The notes under the pieces are model-generated. The model saw only the letters and a list, made by a program, of their open reading frames with translations, did no database searches and was not told the DNA's origin. The position numbers were made by a program, and so were the translations under genes. From Myxococcus llanfairpwllgwyngyllgogerychwyrndrobwllllantysiliogogogochensis (GTDB lineage Bacteria > Myxococcota > Myxococcia > Myxococcales > Myxococcaceae), in contig NZ_VIFM01000003.1 of assembly GCF_006636215.1 (NCBI RefSeq), forward strand, positions 62,001-126,000: DNA of 64,000 nucleotides. The letters run 5' to 3'. Position 1 is the first letter of the stretch, and each line of letters starts with the position of its first letter. Shown here in pieces: positions 16,444 to 24,285 of the stretch.

Positions 16444-18012
16444 ATGGCCGCCAGCGAAGAACGTCGCCTCCAGGCTCTCGTGCTCGCCCCGGTGCGGCGT
16501 GTGCAGCGGCGCCTCAACGCCTTCGCCTGGGCACAGGCCAGCCTCGTTCCCCTGTGGGCCACCGTCACGGCGTGTGTGCTTGCTCGGCTGCTCTTGCGGG
16601 GCGCGGTGGTCTGGGCCCTGCCTCCGCTGGTCCTCGCGGGACTGGCGTGGTGTTTCCTCCGCGCACGGACGCGGGGCGTGTCGCTGGAGCATGCAGCCGT
16701 GCTCGCGGACCGCTCGGCCAACGCGGGGGGACTGCTCCTCACCCGGCTGGAGCGGCCCATGGGGGAGTGGGAGCTCAGCGTCAATCAGCTCGTGCGCGAC
16801 GTGAAGCTCCCCGTGGTGGCGTGGCGGCGTCCCGTGGGGGCCCTCCTGGGCGCGCTGCTGTTCCTGCTCGTCGGCTTCCTGCTCCCGCTGCCCGCGCCGA
16901 AGGGCCCGCGCGCGCCTCATGCCGCCGCCGCCGCGAAGGTGGATGCGGTGAAGGCCCAGGCGGAGGCCCTGGCCCGGGAGGAACCTCTGGGCGAGGCCGT
17001 GGAGGACGAGTTGCGCCGACTGGCCGAGGAAGTGGCCGCGGGTCGCTTCGACTCGGGTGACTGGGAGGCCGCCGATTCACTGGAGCAGCGACTCGCCGAG
17101 CGCGCCGCCGAGGCCGCCGTCGAGCTGGCCCAGGCCTCCGAGGCCGCGCGTGACTTGGAGGAAGCCCTGGGGGCGGCGGGCGGCGCCGAGTCCTCGTCTC
17201 GTGAGCGCGAGGCCCTGGAGCGCGCGCTCATGGGCCTGGAAGGTGAGGGCGAGGGTGAGGACTCCCAGGGACCGGGTGAGGCATCGGCCCACTCGGGCGA
17301 GGGACAACAGGGGCCTCAGGGAGAGGACCCGAACGGGACGCAGGGCACCTCGCAGTCGGGGCAGCAGGGCACTTCGCAGTCGGGACAGCAGGGCACCGCG
17401 GATTCGGAGGGATCGAAAGCGCAGTCCCAGGCGCGGCGGCAGGCCCAGGCCCGCGCCCAGGCCTCGGGCGCTCCGGACCAGATTTCGGAACTCCGCCGGT
17501 CGCTGGAGCGTCGACAGCAGTCACTCTCGCAGCGCTTCGAGCCCCGCGAAGGGCAAGGCGCCCAGGCGAGCTCACAACGGTCGGGCTCACGTCGGAAGCA
17601 GGGCGCGCGCCAGCGGAGTGAAGGTGCGTCGCGACCGGGGCAGGACGGCGAGCAACAGGGCGAGGGGCAGGGCGAGGGACAGGGGCAGACAGGCAATGAG
17701 GGCCATGCGAGCCGGGGCGTTCGTCGTGGTACGGGGACACAGGGCGGAGGGCCGAGTCCGCTCGTGTTCGGCGGTGAGGCGGAGATGGACCCGGACCGAC
17801 TCTCGTTCGAGCCGCTTCCGGAGGGACAGGGTGGCGAGGCCGGAGAGCTCTGGGGGCTCGAGGCGGCGGACCCTCGGCGCGGCACGGGGTCGGCGGGTGC
17901 GGCGGGCTCGCGAGGAACGAGCGCGCGGGGTGAGGCGACGGCGGGGCCTGGTGCGCAGCCGCTGTTGCCGCGCAACCGCGACCTGGTGAAGCGGTACTTT
18001 GGTGGCGAGTAG
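16444..18012 (+). CDS. Membrane-anchored protein with long Gln/Gly/Ser-rich region, first gene of MoxR/VWA operon
   Basis: 522 residues from MAASEERRLQ. The N-terminus has two hydrophobic hairpin-like segments (ASLVPLWATVTACVLARLLL to LAGLAWCFLRAR, and GALLGALLFLLVGFLLPLP). An Ala/Glu-rich helical region follows (about 160-260), then roughly 230 residues of low-complexity Gly/Gln/Ser/Glu sequence with a 24-base tandem repeat in the DNA. The C-terminus is more ordered (DPDRLSFEPLPEG, QPLLPRNRDLVKRYFGGE). No catalytic motif seen. Position at the head of a MoxR-VWA operon suggests a scaffold or client of that system (inference). It is followed by moxR 19 bases downstream. Confidence 0.72.
   Translation: MAASEERRLQALVLAPVRRVQRRLNAFAWAQASLVPLWATVTACVLARLLLRGAVVWALPPLVLAGLAWCFLRARTRGVSLEHAAVLADRSANAGGLLLTRLERPMGEWELSVNQLVRDVKLPVVAWRRPVGALLGALLFLLVGFLLPLPAPKGPRAPHAAAAAKVDAVKAQAEALAREEPLGEAVEDELRRLAEEVAAGRFDSGDWEAADSLEQRLAERAAEAAVELAQASEAARDLEEALGAAGGAESSSREREALERALMGLEGEGEGEDSQGPGEASAHSGEGQQGPQGEDPNGTQGTSQSGQQGTSQSGQQGTADSEGSKAQSQARRQAQARAQASGAPDQISELRRSLERRQQSLSQRFEPREGQGAQASSQRSGSRRKQGARQRSEGASRPGQDGEQQGEGQGEGQGQTGNEGHASRGVRRGTGTQGGGPSPLVFGGEAEMDPDRLSFEPLPEGQGGEAGELWGLEAADPRRGTGSAGAAGSRGTSARGEATAGPGAQPLLPRNRDLVKRYFGGE
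17341..17399 (+). repeat. 24-base tandem repeat, about 2.5 copies
   Basis: Two near-identical 24-base units begin at 17341 and 17365 (two differences by eye), and a partial third follows. They encode Gln-Gly-Thr-Ser-Gln-Ser-Gly-Gln units of the low-complexity region. The repeat is coding, so slippage would change protein length by multiples of eight residues. Confidence 0.8.
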
Positions 18013-18031
18013 TCTGGAAGGGGAGACACAC

Positions 18032-19030
18032 GTGGCAGCGGAGCTTCTCAGTCCCGCCGAGGCACAGGGGGCGGCGGAGGTGGCGGCCCGGCTCAGGGAC
18101 AGCCTGAACACGGTGCTGTTGGACCAGGAGTCCGTCGTCGAGCAGGTCGTCGTCGCCGTGCTCGCGCGCGGGCATGTGCTGCTGGAGGGCCTGCCCGGCC
18201 TGGGGAAGACGGAGCTGTGCAAGTCGCTGGCGAAGCTGCTCGCGCTGCCCTTCCGTCGCATCCAGTTCACCCCGGACCTCCTGCCCGGAGACATCACCGG
18301 CACCTACGTGCTGGAGGGCGAGGGGCGCCGCGAGTTCGTCTTCCGCGAGGGGCCGCTGTTCGCGAGCCTGGTGCTCGCGGACGAAATCAACCGCTCCAGT
18401 CCCAAGACGCAGTCCGCGTTGTTGGAGGCGATGCAGGAGCGCCGGGTGACGGTGCTCGGCCAGACGCGGACCCTGCCGGACCCGTTCTTCGTGCTGGCCA
18501 CGCAGAACCCCATCGAACTGGAGGGCACCTACCCGCTGCCGGAGGCGCAGTTGGACCGCTTCCTCTTCCGCATCCAGGTGCCGCCCGTGGGCGCGAAGAC
18601 GCTGCGCGCGCTGCTCACCACGCGCGTGCGCGGCGCGCCGCCGGAGCTGTCTCCCGTCCTGGATGGGGAGGGGCTCGCGCGCCTGTTCGCCGCCTCCGAC
18701 CGCGTGCACCTGCCGGGGCCGGTGGCGGACTTCATCGGGCGGTTGGTGGAGGCCAGCGACCCGCGCCAGGCCTCCGCGCCCGAGGCCGTTCGCCGCTTCG
18801 TGCGTTATGGCGCGAGCCCGCGCGCCGCGCTCGCCCTGGCCGCCGCGGGCCGCGCGCGTGCGCTGTTGAGTGGACGGCCCAATGTGGGCTTCGACGACGT
18901 GGTGGCCGCCGCTCCCGCCGCGCTCAATCACCGGCTGGTGCTCGCGTACGAGGCGTCGCTCGAGAAGGTGTCCGCTCCGGACGTGGTGCGCGCGCTGCTC
19001 CAGGCCGTGCCCGAGGTGCCGCGTGACTAG
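18032..19030 (+). CDS. MoxR family AAA+ ATPase
   Basis: 332 residues from a GTG with GGGGAG seven bases upstream. Walker A is LEGLPGLGKTE, Walker B is LVLADEINRSSP, sensor I is FVLATQNPIELEGTYPLPEA, and the arginine-finger region is QLDRFLFR. MoxR ATPases act as chaperones that insert metal ions or mature clients, usually with the VWA-domain proteins encoded beside them. Here DUF58 and two VWA proteins follow in the same operon, separated by an ABC transporter pair. The next gene's GTG lies inside the end of this one. Confidence 0.93.
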   Translation: MAAELLSPAEAQGAAEVAARLRDSLNTVLLDQESVVEQVVVAVLARGHVLLEGLPGLGKTELCKSLAKLLALPFRRIQFTPDLLPGDITGTYVLEGEGRREFVFREGPLFASLVLADEINRSSPKTQSALLEAMQERRVTVLGQTRTLPDPFFVLATQNPIELEGTYPLPEAQLDRFLFRIQVPPVGAKTLRALLTTRVRGAPPELSPVLDGEGLARLFAASDRVHLPGPVADFIGRLVEASDPRQASAPEAVRRFVRYGASPRAALALAAAGRARALLSGRPNVGFDDVVAAAPAALNHRLVLAYEASLEKVSAPDVVRALLQAVPEVPRD

Positions 19031-20783
19031 CGTCGCGATGCTCTCGCTGTGGCTCCTGCTGGGCACCTCGCCCCCGCCGGCGGCCGTCGCCGTCGAGCAG
19101 GCCGTGGCCGAGGCCGAGGACGCGACCGAGGCCAACGCTCCGAACGGCTATCGCGACGCGACGGGCACCGTGGACTCCGTCACGGAGGGCCCCCTGCGGG
19201 TCACCATGCACGGCGCCGTGCTGAAGCCCCAGCGCGGGTACTGGGCGGCGCAGGTGGTGCTGAACAACAGCGGGTCGCAGGCGCTCCCGGTGCGCATCGC
19301 CTTCTCTCCCGCCTACGGAGACACCTCGCGCTCCGCCATGCGGCATGTGGAGGTGGGGCCCCGGCAGCGCGTCGTCACCTGGGTGCCGTTGCCCGTGGCG
19401 TGGCACTCCGTCACCCTGCGGGTCGATTCACCTGGATTGAAGCCCATCGTGGAGTCCCTCTACGCCGACTCCGACCGCTTCGAGCCGGTGCTGTCGGTGG
19501 GGACGGTGTCGGAGTTCGAGACCTCCACGGGATTGACGAAGACGGGGGAGCGGGACGAGCCCTACTTCTCCATCCGCTTCCTCGACGCGAAGGATGCTCC
19601 TCGTGAGCTGGCTGCCTACGTGGGCTTCCAGTTGGTGGTCGTCACGGCGGAGGCCGCGGCGGTTCCGGCGGATGTGTGGGCCGTGCTCGAAGCCTACGCC
19701 GCGACGGGAGGAACGCTGGTCGTCACGCGCCCCTCCCGCGACCTGCGTGAGCGCCTGCCGCTCTTGCCGGAAGCGGCGAGCACCCAGTCACAGTATGGCT
19801 TTGGCCAGGTGTGGAGGTGCCTGGAAAGCAAGTTCGAATGTGAGTCGCTGATTCGAGGGGGCTCCGTCGGCATCGAGGCCTACCAGCGGGGCGTGGTGAT
19901 TCCCCTGGGCATGACGCAGCGCTGGGTGGCGCCCTTGATGCAGACGAAAGACCCGCGGCCGCTGCTGTCCAATGCCAGCACGCCCGTGGGGCGCTTCCTG
20001 CTGGTCATCACCGCCTTCGCGCTGGTGGTGGGCCCCGGGGCCTGGTGGTTGGCGAGACGCCGGGGGCCGGTGTCGGTTCTCATCATGGTGCCGGCCGTCT
20101 CCGTGGTGACGTGTCTGGCGCTCATCTTCTGGTCCGTGCTGGTGGATGGCTTCGCCGTGCACACCTCGCGTTACAGCCTGACGTGGCTGGACGGAGCGCG
20201 GGCTCGTGCGGTGACGGCGGGCTTGAGCGCCTGGTACGCCAACCTGTCGCCCGACGCGCTGCACCTGCCCGCCTCCAGCGTGCTCCTGCCGCCGCCCGAC
20301 CTGGACGACGCGCTGGCGGACCTGGACTGGACGGCGGGCCTCACGGTGGGGGACGGCTTCCTTCCGCCGAGGACCTATCGCGAGTGGGGTGAGGTCGCGG
20401 TGCTCCCGTCGCGGGCCCGGCTGGTGCTCAAGCGTGAGGGTGATGCGCCCCGTGTCCAGAACGCGCTGGGCGCGCGACTGGAGGAGGGGTACGTGCGGCT
20501 GGACGGGACGGTGCGCCGGCTGCCTGCCTTGTCCGACGGTGAGGAAGGCGCGCTGGGGGCTCCCGAGCCGGAGCCGGGGAACGTGGCGGACACCCTGGTC
20601 GGGCGGCACCTGGGAGATGGCGCGGGGCTCCGGCTGTCGAATGCGTTGACGCCCTTCAGCGCGGACCTCTCCGAGGGAGGCTTCATCGCGCGGCTGAGCG
20701 GGCAGGGGCCGCTGCCGAGCAGTGGCATGCCCTCCGAAGTGGAGACCGCCGTGCATCTGGTCCGCGGCGAGGTGAGGCCATGA
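19023..20783 (+). CDS. Membrane protein of the MoxR/ABC/VWA operon
   Basis: 586 residues. The GTG start overlaps the end of moxR by eight bases and has GAGGTG four bases upstream; an ATG 15 bases later has no ribosome site. A signal-like segment (MLSLWLLLGTSPPPAAVAV) is followed by a beta-rich extracytoplasmic domain, a region resembling a glutamine-amidotransferase-like fold (EAYAATGGTLVVTRPSRDLR), then two transmembrane helices (GRFLLVITAFALVVGPGAWWL and VLIMVPAVSVVTCLALIFW), and a second soluble domain. I do not recognise a named family. The tight coupling to an ABC transporter and MoxR suggests one complex or pathway. Confidence 0.75.
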   Translation: MTSVAMLSLWLLLGTSPPPAAVAVEQAVAEAEDATEANAPNGYRDATGTVDSVTEGPLRVTMHGAVLKPQRGYWAAQVVLNNSGSQALPVRIAFSPAYGDTSRSAMRHVEVGPRQRVVTWVPLPVAWHSVTLRVDSPGLKPIVESLYADSDRFEPVLSVGTVSEFETSTGLTKTGERDEPYFSIRFLDAKDAPRELAAYVGFQLVVVTAEAAAVPADVWAVLEAYAATGGTLVVTRPSRDLRERLPLLPEAASTQSQYGFGQVWRCLESKFECESLIRGGSVGIEAYQRGVVIPLGMTQRWVAPLMQTKDPRPLLSNASTPVGRFLLVITAFALVVGPGAWWLARRRGPVSVLIMVPAVSVVTCLALIFWSVLVDGFAVHTSRYSLTWLDGARARAVTAGLSAWYANLSPDALHLPASSVLLPPPDLDDALADLDWTAGLTVGDGFLPPRTYREWGEVAVLPSRARLVLKREGDAPRVQNALGARLEEGYVRLDGTVRRLPALSDGEEGALGAPEPEPGNVADTLVGRHLGDGAGLRLSNALTPFSADLSEGGFIARLSGQGPLPSSGMPSEVETAVHLVRGEVRP

Positions 20784-21763
20784 GTCCGTTGCTGGAGGTG
20801 AAGGGGCTGCGGCGCGACTACGGCGCGCTGCGGGCGGTGGACGACGTGTCGTTCCATCTGGAGCCGGGCAGCATCCTGGGCTTCATCGGCCCCAATGGCG
20901 CGGGCAAGAGCACCACGCTGCGCATCCTCGCGACGCTGGATTCGCCCACGGCGGGAGAGGTGCTGCTGGGGGGCCACTCGCTGGTGGACACGCCGGACCG
21001 GGTGCGTCCGCTCATCGGCTACATGCCGGACCGGTACGGCACCTATGACGACGTCACCGTCTTCGAGTTCCTGGACTTCTTCGCGCGGGCGTATGGGCTG
21101 ACGGGCGCGAAGCGGCGCCAGCGCGTGGAGTCGGTGATGGGCTTCACGGGGCTGGGCCCGCTGGCGGACAAGCTCACCACCGCGCTGTCGAAGGGCATGC
21201 GGCAGCGGGTGGCGCTGGGGCGCACGTTGCTGCACGACCCGCAACTGCTCCTGCTGGACGAGCCCGCGGATGGCCTGGACCCGCGTGCGCGCATCGAGCT
21301 GCGCGAGCTGCTGCGCGCCCTGGCGGACCAGGGCAAGGCCGTCATCATCTCCAGCCACATCCTCACGGAGCTGGCTGAAATCTGTGACACGTGCGCCATC
21401 ATCGAGCAGGGACGCCTGCTGGCCACGGGCAGGGTGGAGGACATCCTCCGGCAGGGTGCCAGTGTCGCCGCCGTGGAGCTGATGGTCCGGCTGGCGGTGG
21501 GCGCGGAAGCGGACGCGGCGTGGGCGCGAGCGGAGCGCCTCCTGCTGGAGCAGCCGCGCGTGGCGCGCGTCTCGCGAGAGGGAGAGTCCTTGAGGGTGGG
21601 GCTGGAGTTGGAGGCGGGAGCAGGCGCGGGGCAGGTGGACGCCGCGGCGGCGGGGCTGTTGTCGGCGCTGGTGACGGCGGGCCTGCCGGTGTGCTCGTTC
21701 GGCATGCGGGAGCGCAACCTCGAGGATGCGTTCATGACGGTGACGAAGGGGAGGCTGGCGTGA
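20780..21763 (+). CDS. ABC transporter ATP-binding protein
   Basis: 327 residues. Walker A FIGPNGAGKSTTL is near residue 35; the signature LSKGMRQRVALGRTLL and Walker B LLLLDEPADGLDP follow. The C-terminal 100 residues form an extra domain, as in CcmA/DrrA-type exporters. Its ATG overlaps the previous stop (ATGA) and its stop overlaps the next start (GTGA). It pairs with the permease encoded next. The cargo is unknown; placement inside a MoxR/VWA operon recalls ABC systems linked to cell-surface assembly, but that is inference. Confidence 0.93.
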   Translation: MSPLLEVKGLRRDYGALRAVDDVSFHLEPGSILGFIGPNGAGKSTTLRILATLDSPTAGEVLLGGHSLVDTPDRVRPLIGYMPDRYGTYDDVTVFEFLDFFARAYGLTGAKRRQRVESVMGFTGLGPLADKLTTALSKGMRQRVALGRTLLHDPQLLLLDEPADGLDPRARIELRELLRALADQGKAVIISSHILTELAEICDTCAIIEQGRLLATGRVEDILRQGASVAAVELMVRLAVGAEADAAWARAERLLLEQPRVARVSREGESLRVGLELEAGAGAGQVDAAAAGLLSALVTAGLPVCSFGMRERNLEDAFMTVTKGRLA

Positions 21764-23292
21764 GCGCGCCGGTGGAGACGAGCACGGGGGCGGGGACGGA
21801 GGTGTCCGCATCCGTGGAGGCGGCGGACGCGAGCACCGCGGGCCTGTCCTTCCAGGAGCGGTGGGGAGATCGCCTCAATCCGCTGGTGGTGAAGGAGGTC
21901 CGTCAGGGACTGCGCACGCGTGTCTTCTGGGCGTGCTTCGGTTTGATGTTGCTGGCCTGTCTGGTGTTGGCGCTCGTGGCCTTCGTGCATACGCGGGAGG
22001 AGGCGTTCGCCCACCATGGCCAGGGCTACTTCTTCGCGTTCTTCATCTGCCTGGCCGTGGTGCACTTCTTCGTCATTCCCTACAGCGCGTATCGCTCCCT
22101 GGCGCGCGAGCGGGAGGACGACACGTGGGTGCTGCTGGTGCTCACGGGCCTGGGGCCTCGGAGGATTCTGCGAGGCAAGGTGTCCTCCTTCCTGGTGCAG
22201 GCGGCGCTGTATGCCTCGGCGGTGGGGCCCTTCCTGTTGTTCAGCTACTACCTCAATGGCATCTCCCTGCCGTCCATCCTCGCGGTGCTGGGGTTGGGTG
22301 GGGCGTGGCTGGTGTTCCTCACCGTGGTGGCGGTGTGCGCGGCGACGCTGGCGGACAGCCGCATGGGGCGCGCCTTCGTGCACTTCGTGGTGCTGGGGGT
22401 GTTGGGACTGGCCTTCAGTGCGGCGCTGGGCATCTCGGGCGCGTTGAGTGATTCGGGCAACAGGCTCCTGAGCAACGATGGGGTGCATCTGGCCATGGGC
22501 ATCGGGCTGGGGTTGATGCTCCTGGATGGCTGGCTGTTGTTCGAGGTGGCCGCGTCGCGACTGTCGCTCTCCACGGAGGACTACACGCGAGGCCCCCGGC
22601 GGGTGATGGTGGTGCAGATGCTGGTGGCCTTGGTGGTGGGCCTGGGGTTCTGGTGGCACGAGGACCAGGGGCACGTGGTGACGGAGATCTTCGCCGTCTG
22701 CGGCACGCTGCATCTCGCCGTCGTGGGGCTCTTCGTGGTGACGGACGTGGACGGGCAGGCGCGCGCGTTGCGAGCGGCCACCGGCCCGGTGTCCCTGTTC
22801 CGGCCCGGCGCGTTGCGTGGCTTCCGACTGACGATGCTCCTGCTGGTGGGGTGGGCCGGGGTGTGGGCGGCGCTGGCGCTGGTGTCGGGGAAGACGAACC
22901 ACGGCAGCGAGTCCATGCGGATGCTGATGGCGGTGATGCCGGCCTACGTCATCCTCTATCTGTCCCTGGCGTTGGTGCTCGGGAGGATGCCTCGCTCGGA
23001 CCGGTTCTCGTCGCCGGCCTCGGTGCGGTTGCTCTTCGTGGCGGCGGTGGGCGTGGCGGCGGGCCTGCCTCCGCTGGTGGCCGCGCTGGTGGGAATCGAG
23101 ATGGGAGACCCGCTGCTGAACCTCCTGAATCCGGTGGTGGGCATCGCGAACTTCGGGGCGCATGACTACGCCACGGCCGAGCCGGGGATGGCGTGGCCGC
23201 TGGTCGCCTTCGTGGTGGGCGTGGCGTTGCTGGTCGCCTTCATGGCGGACCGGGTGCTCGTCGAGCGTGAGAAGCGGGCCCATCTGCCGTGA
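21760..23292 (+). CDS. ABC transporter permease
   Basis: 510 residues from a GTG overlapping the ABC ATPase stop, with GGGGAGG upstream. A 35-residue Thr/Ala-rich N-terminus leads to NPLVVKEVRQGLRTRVFW, the conserved amphipathic helix of ABC-2-type permeases, then about twelve membrane helices (for example VFWACFGLMLLACLVLALVAF and FLTVVAVCAATLA). The motif AREREDDTWVLLVLTGLGP resembles the coupling region of ABC-2 permeases. Together with the previous gene it would form a membrane transporter. Confidence 0.85.
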   Translation: MSAPVETSTGAGTEVSASVEAADASTAGLSFQERWGDRLNPLVVKEVRQGLRTRVFWACFGLMLLACLVLALVAFVHTREEAFAHHGQGYFFAFFICLAVVHFFVIPYSAYRSLAREREDDTWVLLVLTGLGPRRILRGKVSSFLVQAALYASAVGPFLLFSYYLNGISLPSILAVLGLGGAWLVFLTVVAVCAATLADSRMGRAFVHFVVLGVLGLAFSAALGISGALSDSGNRLLSNDGVHLAMGIGLGLMLLDGWLLFEVAASRLSLSTEDYTRGPRRVMVVQMLVALVVGLGFWWHEDQGHVVTEIFAVCGTLHLAVVGLFVVTDVDGQARALRAATGPVSLFRPGALRGFRLTMLLLVGWAGVWAALALVSGKTNHGSESMRMLMAVMPAYVILYLSLALVLGRMPRSDRFSSPASVRLLFVAAVGVAAGLPPLVAALVGIEMGDPLLNLLNPVVGIANFGAHDYATAEPGMAWPLVAFVVGVALLVAFMADRVLVEREKRAHLP

Positions 23293-24149
23293 GCGAGCGT
23301 CTGGATGAAGCGGCGGTGGGACGACTGGCGCCCGGGTTGGGGCTGGCGTTGCCGCGAGGGCCTCACCGGGGCCGCGTGGGTGAGGTCCGCGCGGCGTCCA
23401 CCGGGAGCGCCTTGGAGCTGCATGACTTCCGGGCGTATCAGCCGGGCGATGACCTGAGGCAGCTCGACTGGAACGCGGTGGCGCGCACCGATGAGCTCAT
23501 CTTGCGGGTGCGGCAGGACGAGGTGTCGCCGCGCGTGGAGGTGGTGCTGGATGGCTCGCGCTCCATGGCGTTGTCACCGCGCAAGGCGGCGTGTGCGCGG
23601 GAGCTGGCGTTGCTCGCGTGTGAGGTGGGAGCGCGTCAGGGATTGAGTCCCACGTTGCTTGCGACGGGGGTGCGGTCGGAGCGGGTGCAGGGGTCGGCGT
23701 GTCGGGCGGCGCTGCGCGCGCTGGAGTTCGACGCGAAGGATGACCTCGTGACGGCGCTGGGGCGGATGCCTCCGCCGAGGTCCTGTGGCCTGCGCGTGGT
23801 GGTGAGCGACTTCCTGTTCGAGGCGGACCTGCCCGCGATGGTGGCGCGGTTGTCGCGGGGCGCGGCGGGGGTCTTCCTGGTGCAGGTGTTGGATGCGGAG
23901 GACCTGGCTCCGACGGGGGGCGAGGGCGCGCGGTTGGTGGACTCGGAGAGTGGCGCGGCGCTGGAGGAGTTGCTGACGGAGGAGGTGTTGGCCGCGTATG
24001 CGCGGCGCTTCGTGGAGCACCAGCGCGTGTTGAGGGCGGCGGCCCTGCGCTCGCGTGGAGCGCTCCTGACGGCGCCCGCCACGGAGACACTGAACGCCCT
24101 GGTGATGGGCCCGCTGCGGCCCTTGTTCGTCGCGGGAGGTCGAGCGTGA
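23289..24149 (+). CDS. DUF58 domain protein
   Basis: 286 residues. GTG overlaps the permease stop (GTGA). The DUF58 signature is DFRAYQPGDDLRQLDWNAVA (about 45-64), followed by a VWA-like strand VEVVLDGSRSMAL whose DGSRS resembles a MIDAS metal site. DUF58 proteins accompany MoxR ATPases and VWA proteins in many bacteria, where they are thought to act with them in protein maturation or stress. The stop is part of a triplicated stop/start junction. Confidence 0.9.
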   Translation: MSERLDEAAVGRLAPGLGLALPRGPHRGRVGEVRAASTGSALELHDFRAYQPGDDLRQLDWNAVARTDELILRVRQDEVSPRVEVVLDGSRSMALSPRKAACARELALLACEVGARQGLSPTLLATGVRSERVQGSACRAALRALEFDAKDDLVTALGRMPPPRSCGLRVVVSDFLFEADLPAMVARLSRGAAGVFLVQVLDAEDLAPTGGEGARLVDSESGAALEELLTEEVLAAYARRFVEHQRVLRAAALRSRGALLTAPATETLNALVMGPLRPLFVAGGRA

Positions 24150-24214
24150 GCTTCGACCGCTCAGGGGCGCATGGCGCGCAGAGCTCCCGCGTCGTTGCGC
24201 GAGGTGCGGCATGA
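24146..24214 (+). CDS. 22-codon mini-ORF in the repeated junction (relay 1)
   Basis: GTG overlaps the DUF58 stop and the frame ends at TGA overlapping the next ATG. The encoded peptide ends SSRVVARGAA, like the end of the second mini-ORF and loosely like the end of DUF58. It is probably a by-product of junction duplication; if translated, it would carry ribosomes to the next start. There is no evidence of a functional peptide. Confidence 0.35.
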   Translation: MSFDRSGAHGAQSSRVVARGAA

Positions 24215-24285
24215 GCGCCGACCTCTCGTGGAGATTGCGGGCCTGTGCGTCGTGCTCCCGTGCCGTCGCGCGAGGTGTGGCATGA
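24211..24285 (+). CDS. 24-codon mini-ORF in the repeated junction (relay 2)
   Basis: The ATG overlaps the previous mini-ORF stop. The frame begins MSADLSWRLRACA, parallel to the VWA gene start MSFGFPWGLLALG, and ends CSRAVARGVA at a TGA overlapping the VWA ATG. It looks like an older, frameshifted copy of the VWA gene start kept open to the next start. Confidence 0.35.
   Translation: MSADLSWRLRACASCSRAVARGVA

Noticed and set aside
17341..17399. Short repeats considered as a CRISPR array
   Set aside because: Units are contiguous, have no spacers, and are in frame inside a coding low-complexity region.
17228..19135. Long minus-strand open frame opposite the moxR region
   Set aside because: No domains, repetitive Arg/Pro content; antisense to MoxR, whose motifs are all intact.
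21043..23283. A 746-codon minus-strand open frame opposite the ABC genes
   Set aside because: His/Gln/Arg-rich, no ribosome site, mirrors codon bias of the ABC genes.
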